Shown here piece by piece: positions 53,878-61,752 of a stretch of 64,000 bases of DNA. Below the pieces are notes generated by a model. The model had not been told where the DNA came from. It did no database searches and saw only the letters and a program-made list of their open reading frames with translations. Each line of letters opens with the position of its first letter. Positions within the stretch are counted from its first letter, which is position 1. A program made the translations under genes and the position numbers. This stretch comes from Xanthobacteraceae bacterium. Its GTDB lineage: Bacteria > Pseudomonadota > Alphaproteobacteria > Rhizobiales > Xanthobacteraceae. Location: contig JAIELW010000019.1 in NCBI GenBank assembly GCA_019752575.1, forward strand, positions 35,012 to 99,011, written 5' to 3'.

Positions 53878-55182
53878 TTATTCGGCGGCTTTCGCTGGTT
53901 CCAAAGGAATGAAAATCAGTTTGTCGATGCGCTTGCCGTCCATGTCGATCACTTCCACGCGCCAGTCGCCGATGACGAAGCTGTCGCCTTCGACCGGGAT
54001 ACGCGCGAGTTTTTCGAGCGCAAGACCGGCGGCGGTATGATAACCGTCGGCCGTTTCCTCGATCCCAAGCTCTTCTTTAAGGGCCTCGATGGACGCGCGG
54101 CCGTCAACGAGCCACGAACCGTCGGCGCGCTTCGTGATCTCGGTCGTGGCACCCTCGTGCTCCTGCGCGATATCGCCGGCGATGCCTTCGAGCACATCGT
54201 GCAAGGTCGCGACGCCGGTGAAGTCGCCGTATTCGTCGACCACGAGCGCAATGTGCACATTCGCGTTGCGGAACATTTCGAGAAGCCGCAGCACCGGAAG
54301 CGTCTCCGGCACGAACAGCGGCTGAATGAGATTTTCCTCCACCCGCAAAGGCCTGTCCGCAAGCAGATCGGTGAGCAGATCCTTCTTCTGCACGATGCCG
54401 ATAGGGCGGCCGATATCGCCGCTGCGCGCGACCACGATCCGCGAATACGGACAATCCGCGATCTCGCGCGCGAGTGTGTCCGGATTGTCGTCGAGATCGA
54501 TCCAGTAAACGTCGGTGCGCGGCGTCAGCACTGACTCCACGGAACGGTCGGCGAGCGCAAGCACACCGTGGATCATTTCTTCTTCGACCTCGTCGATCAC
54601 GCCCGACTCGGTACCTTCGGCAATCGCGAGCTTCACTTCTTCTTCGGTAACGCCTTCGGGCTTGTCGGTGCGGATGCGCAGGAGCGCGAGCACGGCGGCC
54701 GTCGTCATTTCCAGGAGCCACACCATCGGCCGCGCGATGGTCACGATAATCTGCAGGGGCCGCGCAAGTTTTGCCGCAATCGGCTCGGGCGAAGTCAGCG
54801 CGATCCGCTTCGGCACCAGTTCGCCGATGATGAGCGAAACGTAAGTGATCGCCACCACGACTGCGCCGAAGGCGATCTCGTCGCCATAGGGCTCCAAGAT
54901 CGGATAACGGTTCAGCACTTCGCCGAGCCGGGCGCCTAGGGTCGCCCCGCCGAAGGCGCCCGACAGAATGCCGATCAGCGTGATGCCGACCTGCACGCCG
55001 GAGAGGAAGCGGCTCGGGTTCTCCGATAGCGCGAGCGCGCGCGCCGCGCCCCGGCTGCCGTTTTCGGCCATCTGCTGCAGGCGAATGCGCCGGGACGAGA
55101 CGATCGCCATTTCCGCCATAGCGAAGAGACCGTTGAGGACAATCAGGCCCACAACGACCGACAGTTCCAACCATATGCCCAT
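53878..55182 (-). CDS. Hemolysin-family (CNNM/CorC-type) membrane protein with CBS pair
   Basis: 434 residues. DUF21 domain with three to four helices (about 1-180; VLNGLFAMAEMAIVSSRRIRLQQMA), two CBS domains (about 210-330; SVLTPRTDVYWIDLDD and MFRNANVHIALVVDEYGDF) and the C-terminal CorC_HlyC domain. Family members take part in magnesium/cobalt export or ion homeostasis. Separate from the following ilvD-like gene by 18 bases. The ATG at 55182 precedes the first helix. Confidence 0.92.
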   Translation of the reverse strand: MGIWLELSVVVGLIVLNGLFAMAEMAIVSSRRIRLQQMAENGSRGAARALALSENPSRFLSGVQVGITLIGILSGAFGGATLGARLGEVLNRYPILEPYGDEIAFGAVVVAITYVSLIIGELVPKRIALTSPEPIAAKLARPLQIIVTIARPMVWLLEMTTAAVLALLRIRTDKPEGVTEEEVKLAIAEGTESGVIDEVEEEMIHGVLALADRSVESVLTPRTDVYWIDLDDNPDTLAREIADCPYSRIVVARSGDIGRPIGIVQKKDLLTDLLADRPLRVEENLIQPLFVPETLPVLRLLEMFRNANVHIALVVDEYGDFTGVATLHDVLEGIAGDIAQEHEGATTEITKRADGSWLVDGRASIEALKEELGIEETADGYHTAAGLALEKLARIPVEGDSFVIGDWRVEVIDMDGKRIDKLIFIPLEPAKAAE

Positions 55183-55309
55183 AATGGCAGGGAATTTCGC
55201 ACGGGCTTGCCTTGCCCCGCAATGGCGCCCGCGCCAGGCAGGCCGTAGCGGTTTGAAAACACGAAAGAAATAGGCTCAATTACCGCGCAAGAAGAAGGGG
55301 AAACGCGCC

Positions 55310-56491
55310 ATGCTACACACCATCGACGGCTTCAACCGCATCGGGGAGGAAAACGCCTTCGCGGTGCTGGCGCGCGCGGCCGAACTCGCGGCGCAAGGCC
55401 GTGACATCGTGAGCCTCGGCATCGGCCAGCCCGATTTCCCGACGCCGCCGCACATCGTCGAAGCCGCGATCAAGGCGTTGCGCGACGGCCATCACGGCTA
55501 CACGCCCGCGACCGGGATCACGCCGTTGCGCGAAGCGATCGCCGCCGATTTCAACAAGCGCTTCGGCGTGGAAGTTTCGCCCGGCAATATCGCGGTCGTG
55601 CCCGGCGGCAAAATCACTATGTTCGCGGCGATCCTGATGTTCGGCGAACCAGGCGCGGAAATTCTCTATCCCGATCCGGGATTCCCAATTTACCGTTCGA
55701 TGATCGAATTCACCGGCGCGAAGCCGGTTCCGATTCCGGTGCGCGAGGAAAACGGCTTCGCCTTCTCGGCGGAAGAAGCGCTTTCCCTGATTACGCCGAA
55801 GACGCGGCTCATCATTCTCAACTCGCCCGCGAACCCGACCGGCGGCGTTACGCCGAAATCCGAAGTCGATAAGTTCGTCGCCGGAATGGACAAGCATCCG
55901 AACGTCGCAATCATGTCGGACGAGATCTACGACCAGATGGTCTATGACGGCGAGAAGCACGTGTGCCTGCTCACCTATCCGTCGATCCGCGACCGTCTCA
56001 TTCTCTTGAACGGCTGGTCGAAGACTTATGCGATGACCGGCTGGCGCATGGGTTATTCGGTCTGGCCGCAATCGCTCTACGAAAACATCCGCAAGCTTGC
56101 GGTCAACGCCTGGTCCTGCGTGAACGCGCCTTCGCAATATGCGGCGCTCGCAGCGCTGACCGGCCCGCAGCATGCCGTTCACAAGATGGTCGCGGAATTC
56201 GACAAACGCCGGAAAGTCGTCGTCAGCGAATTGCACAAGCTCCCGGGAATTTCCTGCGCCACACCGAAGGGCGCGTTTTACGCTTTCCCGAATATCAAGA
56301 ACACCGGCTGGAAAGCGAAAAAGCTCGCATCTTCGCTACTCGAAGAATCCGGCGTCGCGATTATCGGCGGACCGGATTTCGGAATTCTCGGCGAAGGCTA
56401 TGTTCGCCTCTCTTATGCGAACTCGACCGAGAACATCATGAAAGCGATCGGCCGCATGGGTGAGTTTCTCTCAAGCCGCAAGGCGGCTTAA
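55310..56491 (+). CDS. PLP-dependent aminotransferase (class I/II, aspartate-aminotransferase-like)
   Basis: 393 residues. Substrate and PLP motifs: LGIGQPDFPTPPHI, SPANPTGGV, DEIYDQMVYDG and the PLP Lys in GWSKTYAMTGWRMG (Lys near 239), with final Arg in YVRLSYANS. Fold-type I aminotransferase of the AspC/AraT group; the amino donor is not determined. Divergent from the CBS membrane gene with a 127-base spacer. Confidence 0.92.
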   Translation: MLHTIDGFNRIGEENAFAVLARAAELAAQGRDIVSLGIGQPDFPTPPHIVEAAIKALRDGHHGYTPATGITPLREAIAADFNKRFGVEVSPGNIAVVPGGKITMFAAILMFGEPGAEILYPDPGFPIYRSMIEFTGAKPVPIPVREENGFAFSAEEALSLITPKTRLIILNSPANPTGGVTPKSEVDKFVAGMDKHPNVAIMSDEIYDQMVYDGEKHVCLLTYPSIRDRLILLNGWSKTYAMTGWRMGYSVWPQSLYENIRKLAVNAWSCVNAPSQYAALAALTGPQHAVHKMVAEFDKRRKVVVSELHKLPGISCATPKGAFYAFPNIKNTGWKAKKLASSLLEESGVAIIGGPDFGILGEGYVRLSYANSTENIMKAIGRMGEFLSSRKAA

Positions 56492-56500
56492 AGCGCAATC

Positions 56501-56941
56501 ATGCGCGCACTCCTCGCCGTTTCTTTTCTACTGATTGGAACGGCGCTCGCGGTTGCGCAGCAGCCGCGTCCTTCGCGGGAAATCTGCGACAAGGTGTTAG
56601 CAGGCCGGCCTTATGTGTTGTGTCTAGAGAAAGCGATGTTCGATTCGAACAGGGAACTCGAAGCGCTCGTTCAGCGCATCCTTGGCTTCATCGACATGCG
56701 AGACGATCTCGCGCCGCCGCAGAAAGGCCGCTGGAAATCCTCTCTTGAAGAAGCGCAAGTATTATTTGTCCGCTTCCGCAATCACGAATGTCAGACAGTC
56801 GCGCCGTTCGAGAGTTCCAGACCTCCGCAAGCGCCAGGCGGGGGCCGCCTCGCCATCGGCTCGTTCGAGGAGCGGCTGCTTTGTCTAATCGATAAAAATG
56901 TGACGCGGATGAGAGAGCTTGAAGTTCGCTACGTGAAGTAG
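56501..56941 (+). CDS. LprI-like (DUF1311) periplasmic protein
   Basis: 146 residues with a signal peptide ending LAVAQQ. Cys positions in REICDKVL, PYVLCLEK, NHECQTV and ERLLCLIDK, with the pattern FRNHECQ and GSFEERLLCLIDKNVTRMRELE, match the lysozyme inhibitor LprI/DUF1311 family. It may bind lysozyme-type enzymes or another periplasmic partner. Follows the aminotransferase by ten bases but a functional link is not evident. Confidence 0.7.
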   Translation: MRALLAVSFLLIGTALAVAQQPRPSREICDKVLAGRPYVLCLEKAMFDSNRELEALVQRILGFIDMRDDLAPPQKGRWKSSLEEAQVLFVRFRNHECQTVAPFESSRPPQAPGGGRLAIGSFEERLLCLIDKNVTRMRELEVRYVK

Positions 56942-56946
56942 CGCAT

Positions 56947-57804
56947 TCAATCGTCCCTCAGCTTTTCCTTCTCTTCGTCGATCCAGCCTTCGATGGTCTC
57001 CAGCTTGTCCTTGATTTCGGAGATGCTGTTCACCTCTTCCTCGATCCAGCCCGATACGCGCTCCGCGAAATCGTCGGATCTTGCAGTGGATCGCTTCTCA
57101 TATAGTTCTTCGAGATGATTTTCTTTATGCTGTAAAACGCCATAGAGCCGCTGTCTGCGCTCGTTGAGATTGGCGATTCTTTCTCTTACGCGACCTTCAA
57201 ACTCGCGCCGCTTCTCGTTGCGATGCTCGATCCGCCTTTGCCGCTGCTCGCTTTGCCAGGATTTCCATTGCTGCCAGGCATTGTTCAACTGTTCCTGCGC
57301 CTCTCTTAATTCCTTGAAACATTCGGCCTTGTCGCGCCCCAAGAGCTTGCGCTTGCTCTCCTCGAACAACGCCCAAGCATCTTTCATTCTTTGTGAGCAA
57401 CGCTTCAAAGTTTCGAGACGCTCGTCGATCTGAATGTTCAGGGCGGCCTTGGTGAGGCTTTCCATTCCCAACGTGATGACGTCGACGATACTCTCGGTAA
57501 AAAGACTGATCGGGATTGCGTCGCGCGCCGCTTCAATAACTTTGTCTTTCAGCCGCGTGGATTCTGCGGATTTCGATTCGAACGCCCGCCGATCCTCGGC
57601 CTGGAGCCGCTTTACTTCCGCCACGATAGATTGAAAGCGCGCCCATGACGCTTCGCGAGCGTCTCTCGACGGGAATTTTGATCCCTTAAAGCCTGCGCTG
57701 ATTGTCTTGATGTTGTCCCATACCGGCAGCCAACGTCCGCCGCTCACTTCGGAAATGCTGCTTTCCAAAGCGTCGATGGAGTTCTCTATCTCGTCGGCGT
57801 CCAT
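56947..57804 (-). CDS. Coiled-coil protein of unknown function
   Basis: 285 residues from the ATG at 57804 (an upstream in-frame start at 57852 is less likely). The protein is highly charged and helical: repeated Lys/Glu/Arg/Gln heptads, for example EQLNNAWQQWKSWQSEQRQRRIEHRNEKRREFE in the middle and again at the C-terminus (EEEVNSISEIKDKLETIEGW). One hydrophobic stretch at about 115-150 (AIPISLFTESIVDVITLGM) could be a hairpin. I do not recognise a family. The base composition is lower in G+C than the neighbours. It lies just outside the tRNA-fragment attachment site and could be a remnant of earlier accessory DNA. Confidence 0.6.
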   Translation of the reverse strand: MDADEIENSIDALESSISEVSGGRWLPVWDNIKTISAGFKGSKFPSRDAREASWARFQSIVAEVKRLQAEDRRAFESKSAESTRLKDKVIEAARDAIPISLFTESIVDVITLGMESLTKAALNIQIDERLETLKRCSQRMKDAWALFEESKRKLLGRDKAECFKELREAQEQLNNAWQQWKSWQSEQRQRRIEHRNEKRREFEGRVRERIANLNERRQRLYGVLQHKENHLEELYEKRSTARSDDFAERVSGWIEEEVNSISEIKDKLETIEGWIDEEKEKLRDD

Positions 57805-57885
57805 CGTCGTCGCAACGCAAGGCCAGCTGGCTATCAGCTGGAACTTAAGCACAAAGCCGGAGACGTGGTGAGACGAATTTAGGTT

Positions 57886-57930
57886 TGGTTGCGGGGGTAG
57901 GATTTGAACCTACGACCTTCAGGTTATGAG
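57886..57930 (-). other. attL-like 3' half of an initiator-type tRNA-Met gene
   Basis: On the minus strand the 45 bases start in the anticodon loop (CTCATAA, anticodon CAT at 57926-57928), continue with 3' stem CCTGA, variable loop, T arm GTAGG-TTCAAAT-CCTAC and end in CCCCGCAACCA. The CCCCGCA acceptor strand with A before the discriminator is the initiator tRNA form. On the other side of the loop (TCTTA where TCAGG is needed) the match stops, so the 5' half is absent. This is the pattern of tRNA-directed integration: the intact tRNA would be at the far end of the element. Confidence 0.85.
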
Positions 57931-57931
57931 T

Positions 57932-58038
57932 AAGATCGCAAAACATTTCTGGAGATTGACGGAGATGTCTGAGCGTTACAACGCACTGATTTGCTTGAAA
58001 ATTTGATTGCTCAAGATCGCTCCTGGTTCTGGACAATT
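57932..58038. repeat. Imperfect direct repeats flanking the attachment site
   Basis: AAGATCGC-N7-TTCTGGA at 57932-57953 recurs as AAGATCGC-N6-TTCTGGA at 58013-58033, both followed by ATT-like sequence. They lie between the tRNA fragment and the integrase start and could be integrase arm-binding sites. Confidence 0.45.
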
Positions 58039-58047
58039 CCGTAAACG

Positions 58048-58066
58048 TGGCGACATGCTGGCGACA
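58048..58066. repeat. Two TGGCGACA units spaced by one helical turn
   Basis: TGGCGACA occurs at 58048-58055 and 58059-58066, start to start 11 bases, just before the integrase ribosome site. May be an arm site or an operator for the integrase gene. Confidence 0.4.
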
Positions 58067-58088
58067 CGAGACTCGACGGAGCTTGATC

Positions 58089-59378
58089 ATGCCAGTCATT
58101 CGTATTTCAAAGCGGTCGATCGAAAACATTACGATCGAAACAAAACCAATCATCGCCTATGACGCGGACCTTTCCGGTTTTGGAATTCGCGTTTCGCGGA
58201 ATAAGCGCTCCTGGTTCGTCGAATACCGGCCCGTGGGGAGCAAGAACAAGCGGCGCTTCTTCTTCGGCTCTGCGGCCGTCCTAACGGCGGAGGAAGCACG
58301 CCTGGAAGCGAAGTCTCTCCTTGCGCGAGTTCAGCTCGGTGGTGATCCGGCGGCGGAACGACACAAGAAGCGTACTACGCCATCATTTCAGACGGTGGCG
58401 ACAGACTATTTGGACGAAGCTGACAAAATCGCGAAAGCCAATCCGCAAGAGGCCCGTTTGCGGCCCAGCACGATCAAAAACTACCGATCCCTCTTAAAGC
58501 GCCACCTCGGCCCCGCGATCGGGACCACCGCGATCAATAGAATTACCCAGCCTGACCTCTCCAGGCTTCACCAGAAGCTTGGTGTAGAGAAGCCAGCAAC
58601 TGCAAACCGCTGCTTGGAGTTTGTGGGCTCGGTTCTGCGCTACGCCGCGCGCTACGGCTTTATCGAACAAGGCTGGAATCCGACCAGAGGCATCCCGCCA
58701 TTCAAGGAGAAGAAGTGCGAGCGCTTTTTGTCGGAGGCAGAACTGGGCCAGTTGGGCGATTCACTTCGCGAAGCAGAGACGGTCGGCGTCCCGTGGGAAA
58801 TCGACCCAGCAAAGAAGACCAAGCACGTTCCCAAAAAGGACCGCAAAACCAAGATCGATAAGCTCGCCGCGGCAGCAATCCGGCTGCTCGTACTTACTGG
58901 GGCGAGAAAGGGCGAAATCCTGGGCGCTCGATGGCATGATTTGGACGTGTCGCGCGCGGTATTGATGGTTGACGGAAAAACAGGGCGTCGGCCAGTCCTG
59001 CTCTCCGCGCCCGCGCTGGAAATCCTGACCAGCTTGAAACGCACCAGCAATTTCATCTTCCCCAGTCAGGGAGAGGATGACGCTCCGAGGTTCGATCTCA
59101 ATCGGCCTTGGCGCGCGGTTCGCCGTCACGCCGGACTAGAGGGCGTGCGGCTGCACGATCTCCGGCATTCCTACGCCAGCGTCGGTGCGGCGGCGGGGCT
59201 ATCACTCCCGATGATCGGGAAACTACTTGGGCATACCCAGCCAATTACCACGGCACGGTACAGTCACCTTGCCGATGATCCGCTGCGTCGGGCCGCAAAC
59301 AGCACTGCAGCGACTATTGCTGCGAAACTCAATGGAGGCGTTCTGAGTGCAAAAACAAAAGTAAAGCTAGCTAGCTAA
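58089..59378 (+). CDS. int: Tyrosine-type site-specific integrase (P4-like with DUF4102 arm)
   Basis: 429 residues from the ATG at 58089, which has GGAG about ten bases upstream; the longer frame to 58047 is not favoured. N-terminal arm-binding domain (about 1-90; SGFGIRVSRNKRSWFVEYRP), core-binding SAM-like domain (about 100-200) and catalytic domain with Arg273 (LTGARKGEI), HDLRH (356-360), His382 in LGHTQ and nucleophile Tyr391 (TTARYSHL). All catalytic residues look intact. It reads away from the tRNA fragment into the element. It should mediate integration and excision at the tRNA-Met site. Confidence 0.95.
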   Translation: MPVIRISKRSIENITIETKPIIAYDADLSGFGIRVSRNKRSWFVEYRPVGSKNKRRFFFGSAAVLTAEEARLEAKSLLARVQLGGDPAAERHKKRTTPSFQTVATDYLDEADKIAKANPQEARLRPSTIKNYRSLLKRHLGPAIGTTAINRITQPDLSRLHQKLGVEKPATANRCLEFVGSVLRYAARYGFIEQGWNPTRGIPPFKEKKCERFLSEAELGQLGDSLREAETVGVPWEIDPAKKTKHVPKKDRKTKIDKLAAAAIRLLVLTGARKGEILGARWHDLDVSRAVLMVDGKTGRRPVLLSAPALEILTSLKRTSNFIFPSQGEDDAPRFDLNRPWRAVRRHAGLEGVRLHDLRHSYASVGAAAGLSLPMIGKLLGHTQPITTARYSHLADDPLRRAANSTAATIAAKLNGGVLSAKTKVKLAS

Positions 59379-59386
59379 TCCACAGA

Positions 59387-59737
59387 CTAGGATATAGTCG
59401 CAATTACATATTCAAGGCCGCGCTGCTTACACCATATTTCTGCAGCTTTCCGCTTTCTCTGAACGTCGTTGGAGTCAATTCTGCTTGGGTCTTTGACCTC
59501 AATTATTTGCTTTTCGCCACCCTCATACTCGACAAAGAAATCTGGCACGTATCGCCTTTGATGCTTTTGACCGTCGATCCACGGAATAGTTATTCCGTGT
59601 CTCTTCATCCATTTTTTTACATGAGGATCAGCTTCAAGCCTTTGCATCATCTTGCGCTCAAGATCGCTGTGATATTTTTCAAAATTCCATGGACTCTTAG
59701 TACAGTCCATGAAATCGCCCCGCTTGCTAATCGCCAT
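59387..59737 (-). CDS. Small TnsA-like PD-(D/E)XK nuclease, overlapping the helicase gene
   Basis: 116 residues from the ATG at 59737, which lies within the last 11 bases of the helicase frame. The sequence resembles the TnsA N-terminal/type III restriction nuclease fold: a Glu in the first helix (SDLERKMMQRLEADPHVKK), RRYVPDFFVEY with the Asp, then IIEVKD with Glu and Lys, giving the PD...ExK triad. In type III Res proteins this nuclease normally sits at the C-terminus of the helicase subunit; here it is a separate product, translated by reinitiation or frameshift. It would be the DNA-cutting part of the system. Confidence 0.8.
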   Translation of the reverse strand: MAISKRGDFMDCTKSPWNFEKYHSDLERKMMQRLEADPHVKKWMKRHGITIPWIDGQKHQRRYVPDFFVEYEGGEKQIIEVKDPSRIDSNDVQRKRKAAEIWCKQRGLEYVIATIS

Positions 59738-61748
59738 GCTCGACAATCCCTGCAACGAGACCGGGCATCTTGCTGAGCTTGTTCTTCACCTGAGGCAGCA
59801 TTCTCCAAGCAAACTCAACGTCCGCTCGCTCAGCCAATCCAAGAGAACTGCCCTTCAAGAATTTCTTTCGTACGTGCTGGACGAGCGCACCATAGACTTT
59901 ATCTTTGTAGGTAGCGGCATATCCTGCTTCTACCGTCAAATCCTCCGCCATCTCCAACATCGCAGACTTCACAGCGTCGCGAATAACTTCGTCAGAAACC
60001 ACCGCCGCACTACCTACAAAGTCTGTGGCTTCTGGCGCAGAATGAATCGTCTTCCAACCGGCTCCTCCCAGTTCTTGTCCAGTGACGCCGGTAATACCTA
60101 CCTTCGTAATCTCAATTACCGTCGGGTCATACGTGATGCCGTCAAGCGCATCTTCCCACCGCTCGATAGGCTCAGGTGGTGGAGCAATATCTCCGACGTC
60201 GAATTCCCCTTCATCTGAATAATCAGGATCGACAGGAGGAACATCAATCCAGTTCTCAGGCTTTGACCGATCCTGTTTCGGCAAAGGCGGTGGCAAATCA
60301 TCTAGTTCATCAAAAAGATCATCTAACTTAACGCCAACTCGCTTCCGTGCATTAAATAAATCCCAAAGCCACTGATGCTCCAATTTAGGATGATCAACAA
60401 CAGCGCAAATCTGAGGTTCGGCAGAATCAATGCCACGAACTCTAACCTTTCTGAGTCCACGACCGACCACTTGCTGTCCATAAACAATAGAGCCAAATTT
60501 TCTGAGAAGAAGAATAACTCCAACCTCAGGCACGTCCCACCCTTCGCGTAACATCAGTACGCTCACAACCGCCTTAAAAGGCTTACCACCCTTACCTTGA
60601 CGCCCGAGTTCCTGCGCTTTCTTTCGATCCAGCTCCTCGGAATCCTCTGTAACGAGGAGCGTGCGAATCTTGAAATAGCTATTCAACGTTTGCGCAGCTT
60701 TCTCCGCATCCGCTTTGCAAACAGCGACAATGAAAAGTATCGGCTGGAATCTTCCTTTTGCTCTCCGTTCCTGCTCTTCAAGACGCTTGAGCGCGATTGC
60801 CATTTGTTGGCGCATAGGCTCATCATCAGTAACCCACTGAGTTGCATTTATTCCAAGTCGATCAACCTCTTCCCAATCGATCTCTTCGACTTTTCGCCTC
60901 TCTCCAGTCTTTGCATCGGTGTAAGTCAACTGAACCGTTTTAATATCAGGCTGGTACACCACAGGCGTCTTAATGATGGCGTCGGCAAGCGCATCCATTA
61001 CCCCATATTCGTAAATCATCTCGCTATCGGGTGTCTTACCGTCTGCACGATCAGGCGTAGCTGTCGTGTCAACGCGCAGTATTGTTCTCTCCCGCATCTT
61101 GGAAAGAGTCGCTTCGTATTCTGGCGCAGGAGAGTTATGCGCCTCATCGTTAAACACAGCGAATTCTGGACCATTCATCAGGCCCGCCAAATTACTTTGG
61201 CCGCTTTTGTTGCTTTGATAGAACTGATGAATATTTCCTAGAATTACACTAGCGCTGAATAAGCTAGACCATCCGCCAGGAATTCCGCTTCCCAATGTTG
61301 TTAGGTCGAAATTACCCAATCCTGCGGACAACGCAGACTCAGGAAGCAAGTCTCTATCTCGAAAGACTTTGCCGCCCTCAAAGTCGTCTTGAAGGCGATC
61401 GCGAACAATTAAATTTGGGCACAGCAAAACAAACTTTTGTACGCCATGCGCGACGCGCAACCACGCGATAATAGCAGCGATAACTGCTGTTTTGCCGCCA
61501 CCGGTAACAACATTTAAGAGAAGACCGTCCGCGCCGATCTCAGTTTTACCTAAGATTTCATGCGCGTACACAACTCGCAAAAAGGCTTCCCACTGGTGCG
61601 GCCAAAGCGTGCCATCCCGCGAGCGCTGGTCGTCTTCTTTTGAAGTTAGAAACTCAACGTATGAGTATGACTCTGACTTAAGTCCCGGCATTCCATCGCG
61701 ACGCCAATCCCGGAAAGCGTCTTCATATTTGGCGAACTGATTGAACAT
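59727..61748 (-). CDS. DEAH-box helicase of a type III-like restriction system (Res helicase part)
   Basis: 673 residues from the ATG at 61748, with a TTG three bases earlier. SF2 helicase motifs: Walker A VVTGGGKTA (TGGGKT 82-87), Walker B DEAH (201-204), and motif VI QVVGRGLR (426-433). N-terminal fold resembles Res subunits; the C-terminal 200 residues (Asp/Pro-rich linker at about 480-520, then a helical region) have no motif I recognise. It lacks the nuclease domain, which follows in the overlapping small gene. It follows the methyltransferase by four bases. ATP-driven DNA translocation or scanning is likely. Confidence 0.88.
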   Translation of the reverse strand: MFNQFAKYEDAFRDWRRDGMPGLKSESYSYVEFLTSKEDDQRSRDGTLWPHQWEAFLRVVYAHEILGKTEIGADGLLLNVVTGGGKTAVIAAIIAWLRVAHGVQKFVLLCPNLIVRDRLQDDFEGGKVFRDRDLLPESALSAGLGNFDLTTLGSGIPGGWSSLFSASVILGNIHQFYQSNKSGQSNLAGLMNGPEFAVFNDEAHNSPAPEYEATLSKMRERTILRVDTTATPDRADGKTPDSEMIYEYGVMDALADAIIKTPVVYQPDIKTVQLTYTDAKTGERRKVEEIDWEEVDRLGINATQWVTDDEPMRQQMAIALKRLEEQERRAKGRFQPILFIVAVCKADAEKAAQTLNSYFKIRTLLVTEDSEELDRKKAQELGRQGKGGKPFKAVVSVLMLREGWDVPEVGVILLLRKFGSIVYGQQVVGRGLRKVRVRGIDSAEPQICAVVDHPKLEHQWLWDLFNARKRVGVKLDDLFDELDDLPPPLPKQDRSKPENWIDVPPVDPDYSDEGEFDVGDIAPPPEPIERWEDALDGITYDPTVIEITKVGITGVTGQELGGAGWKTIHSAPEATDFVGSAAVVSDEVIRDAVKSAMLEMAEDLTVEAGYAATYKDKVYGALVQHVRKKFLKGSSLGLAERADVEFAWRMLPQVKNKLSKMPGLVAGIVEHGD

Positions 61749-61752
61749 CAAA

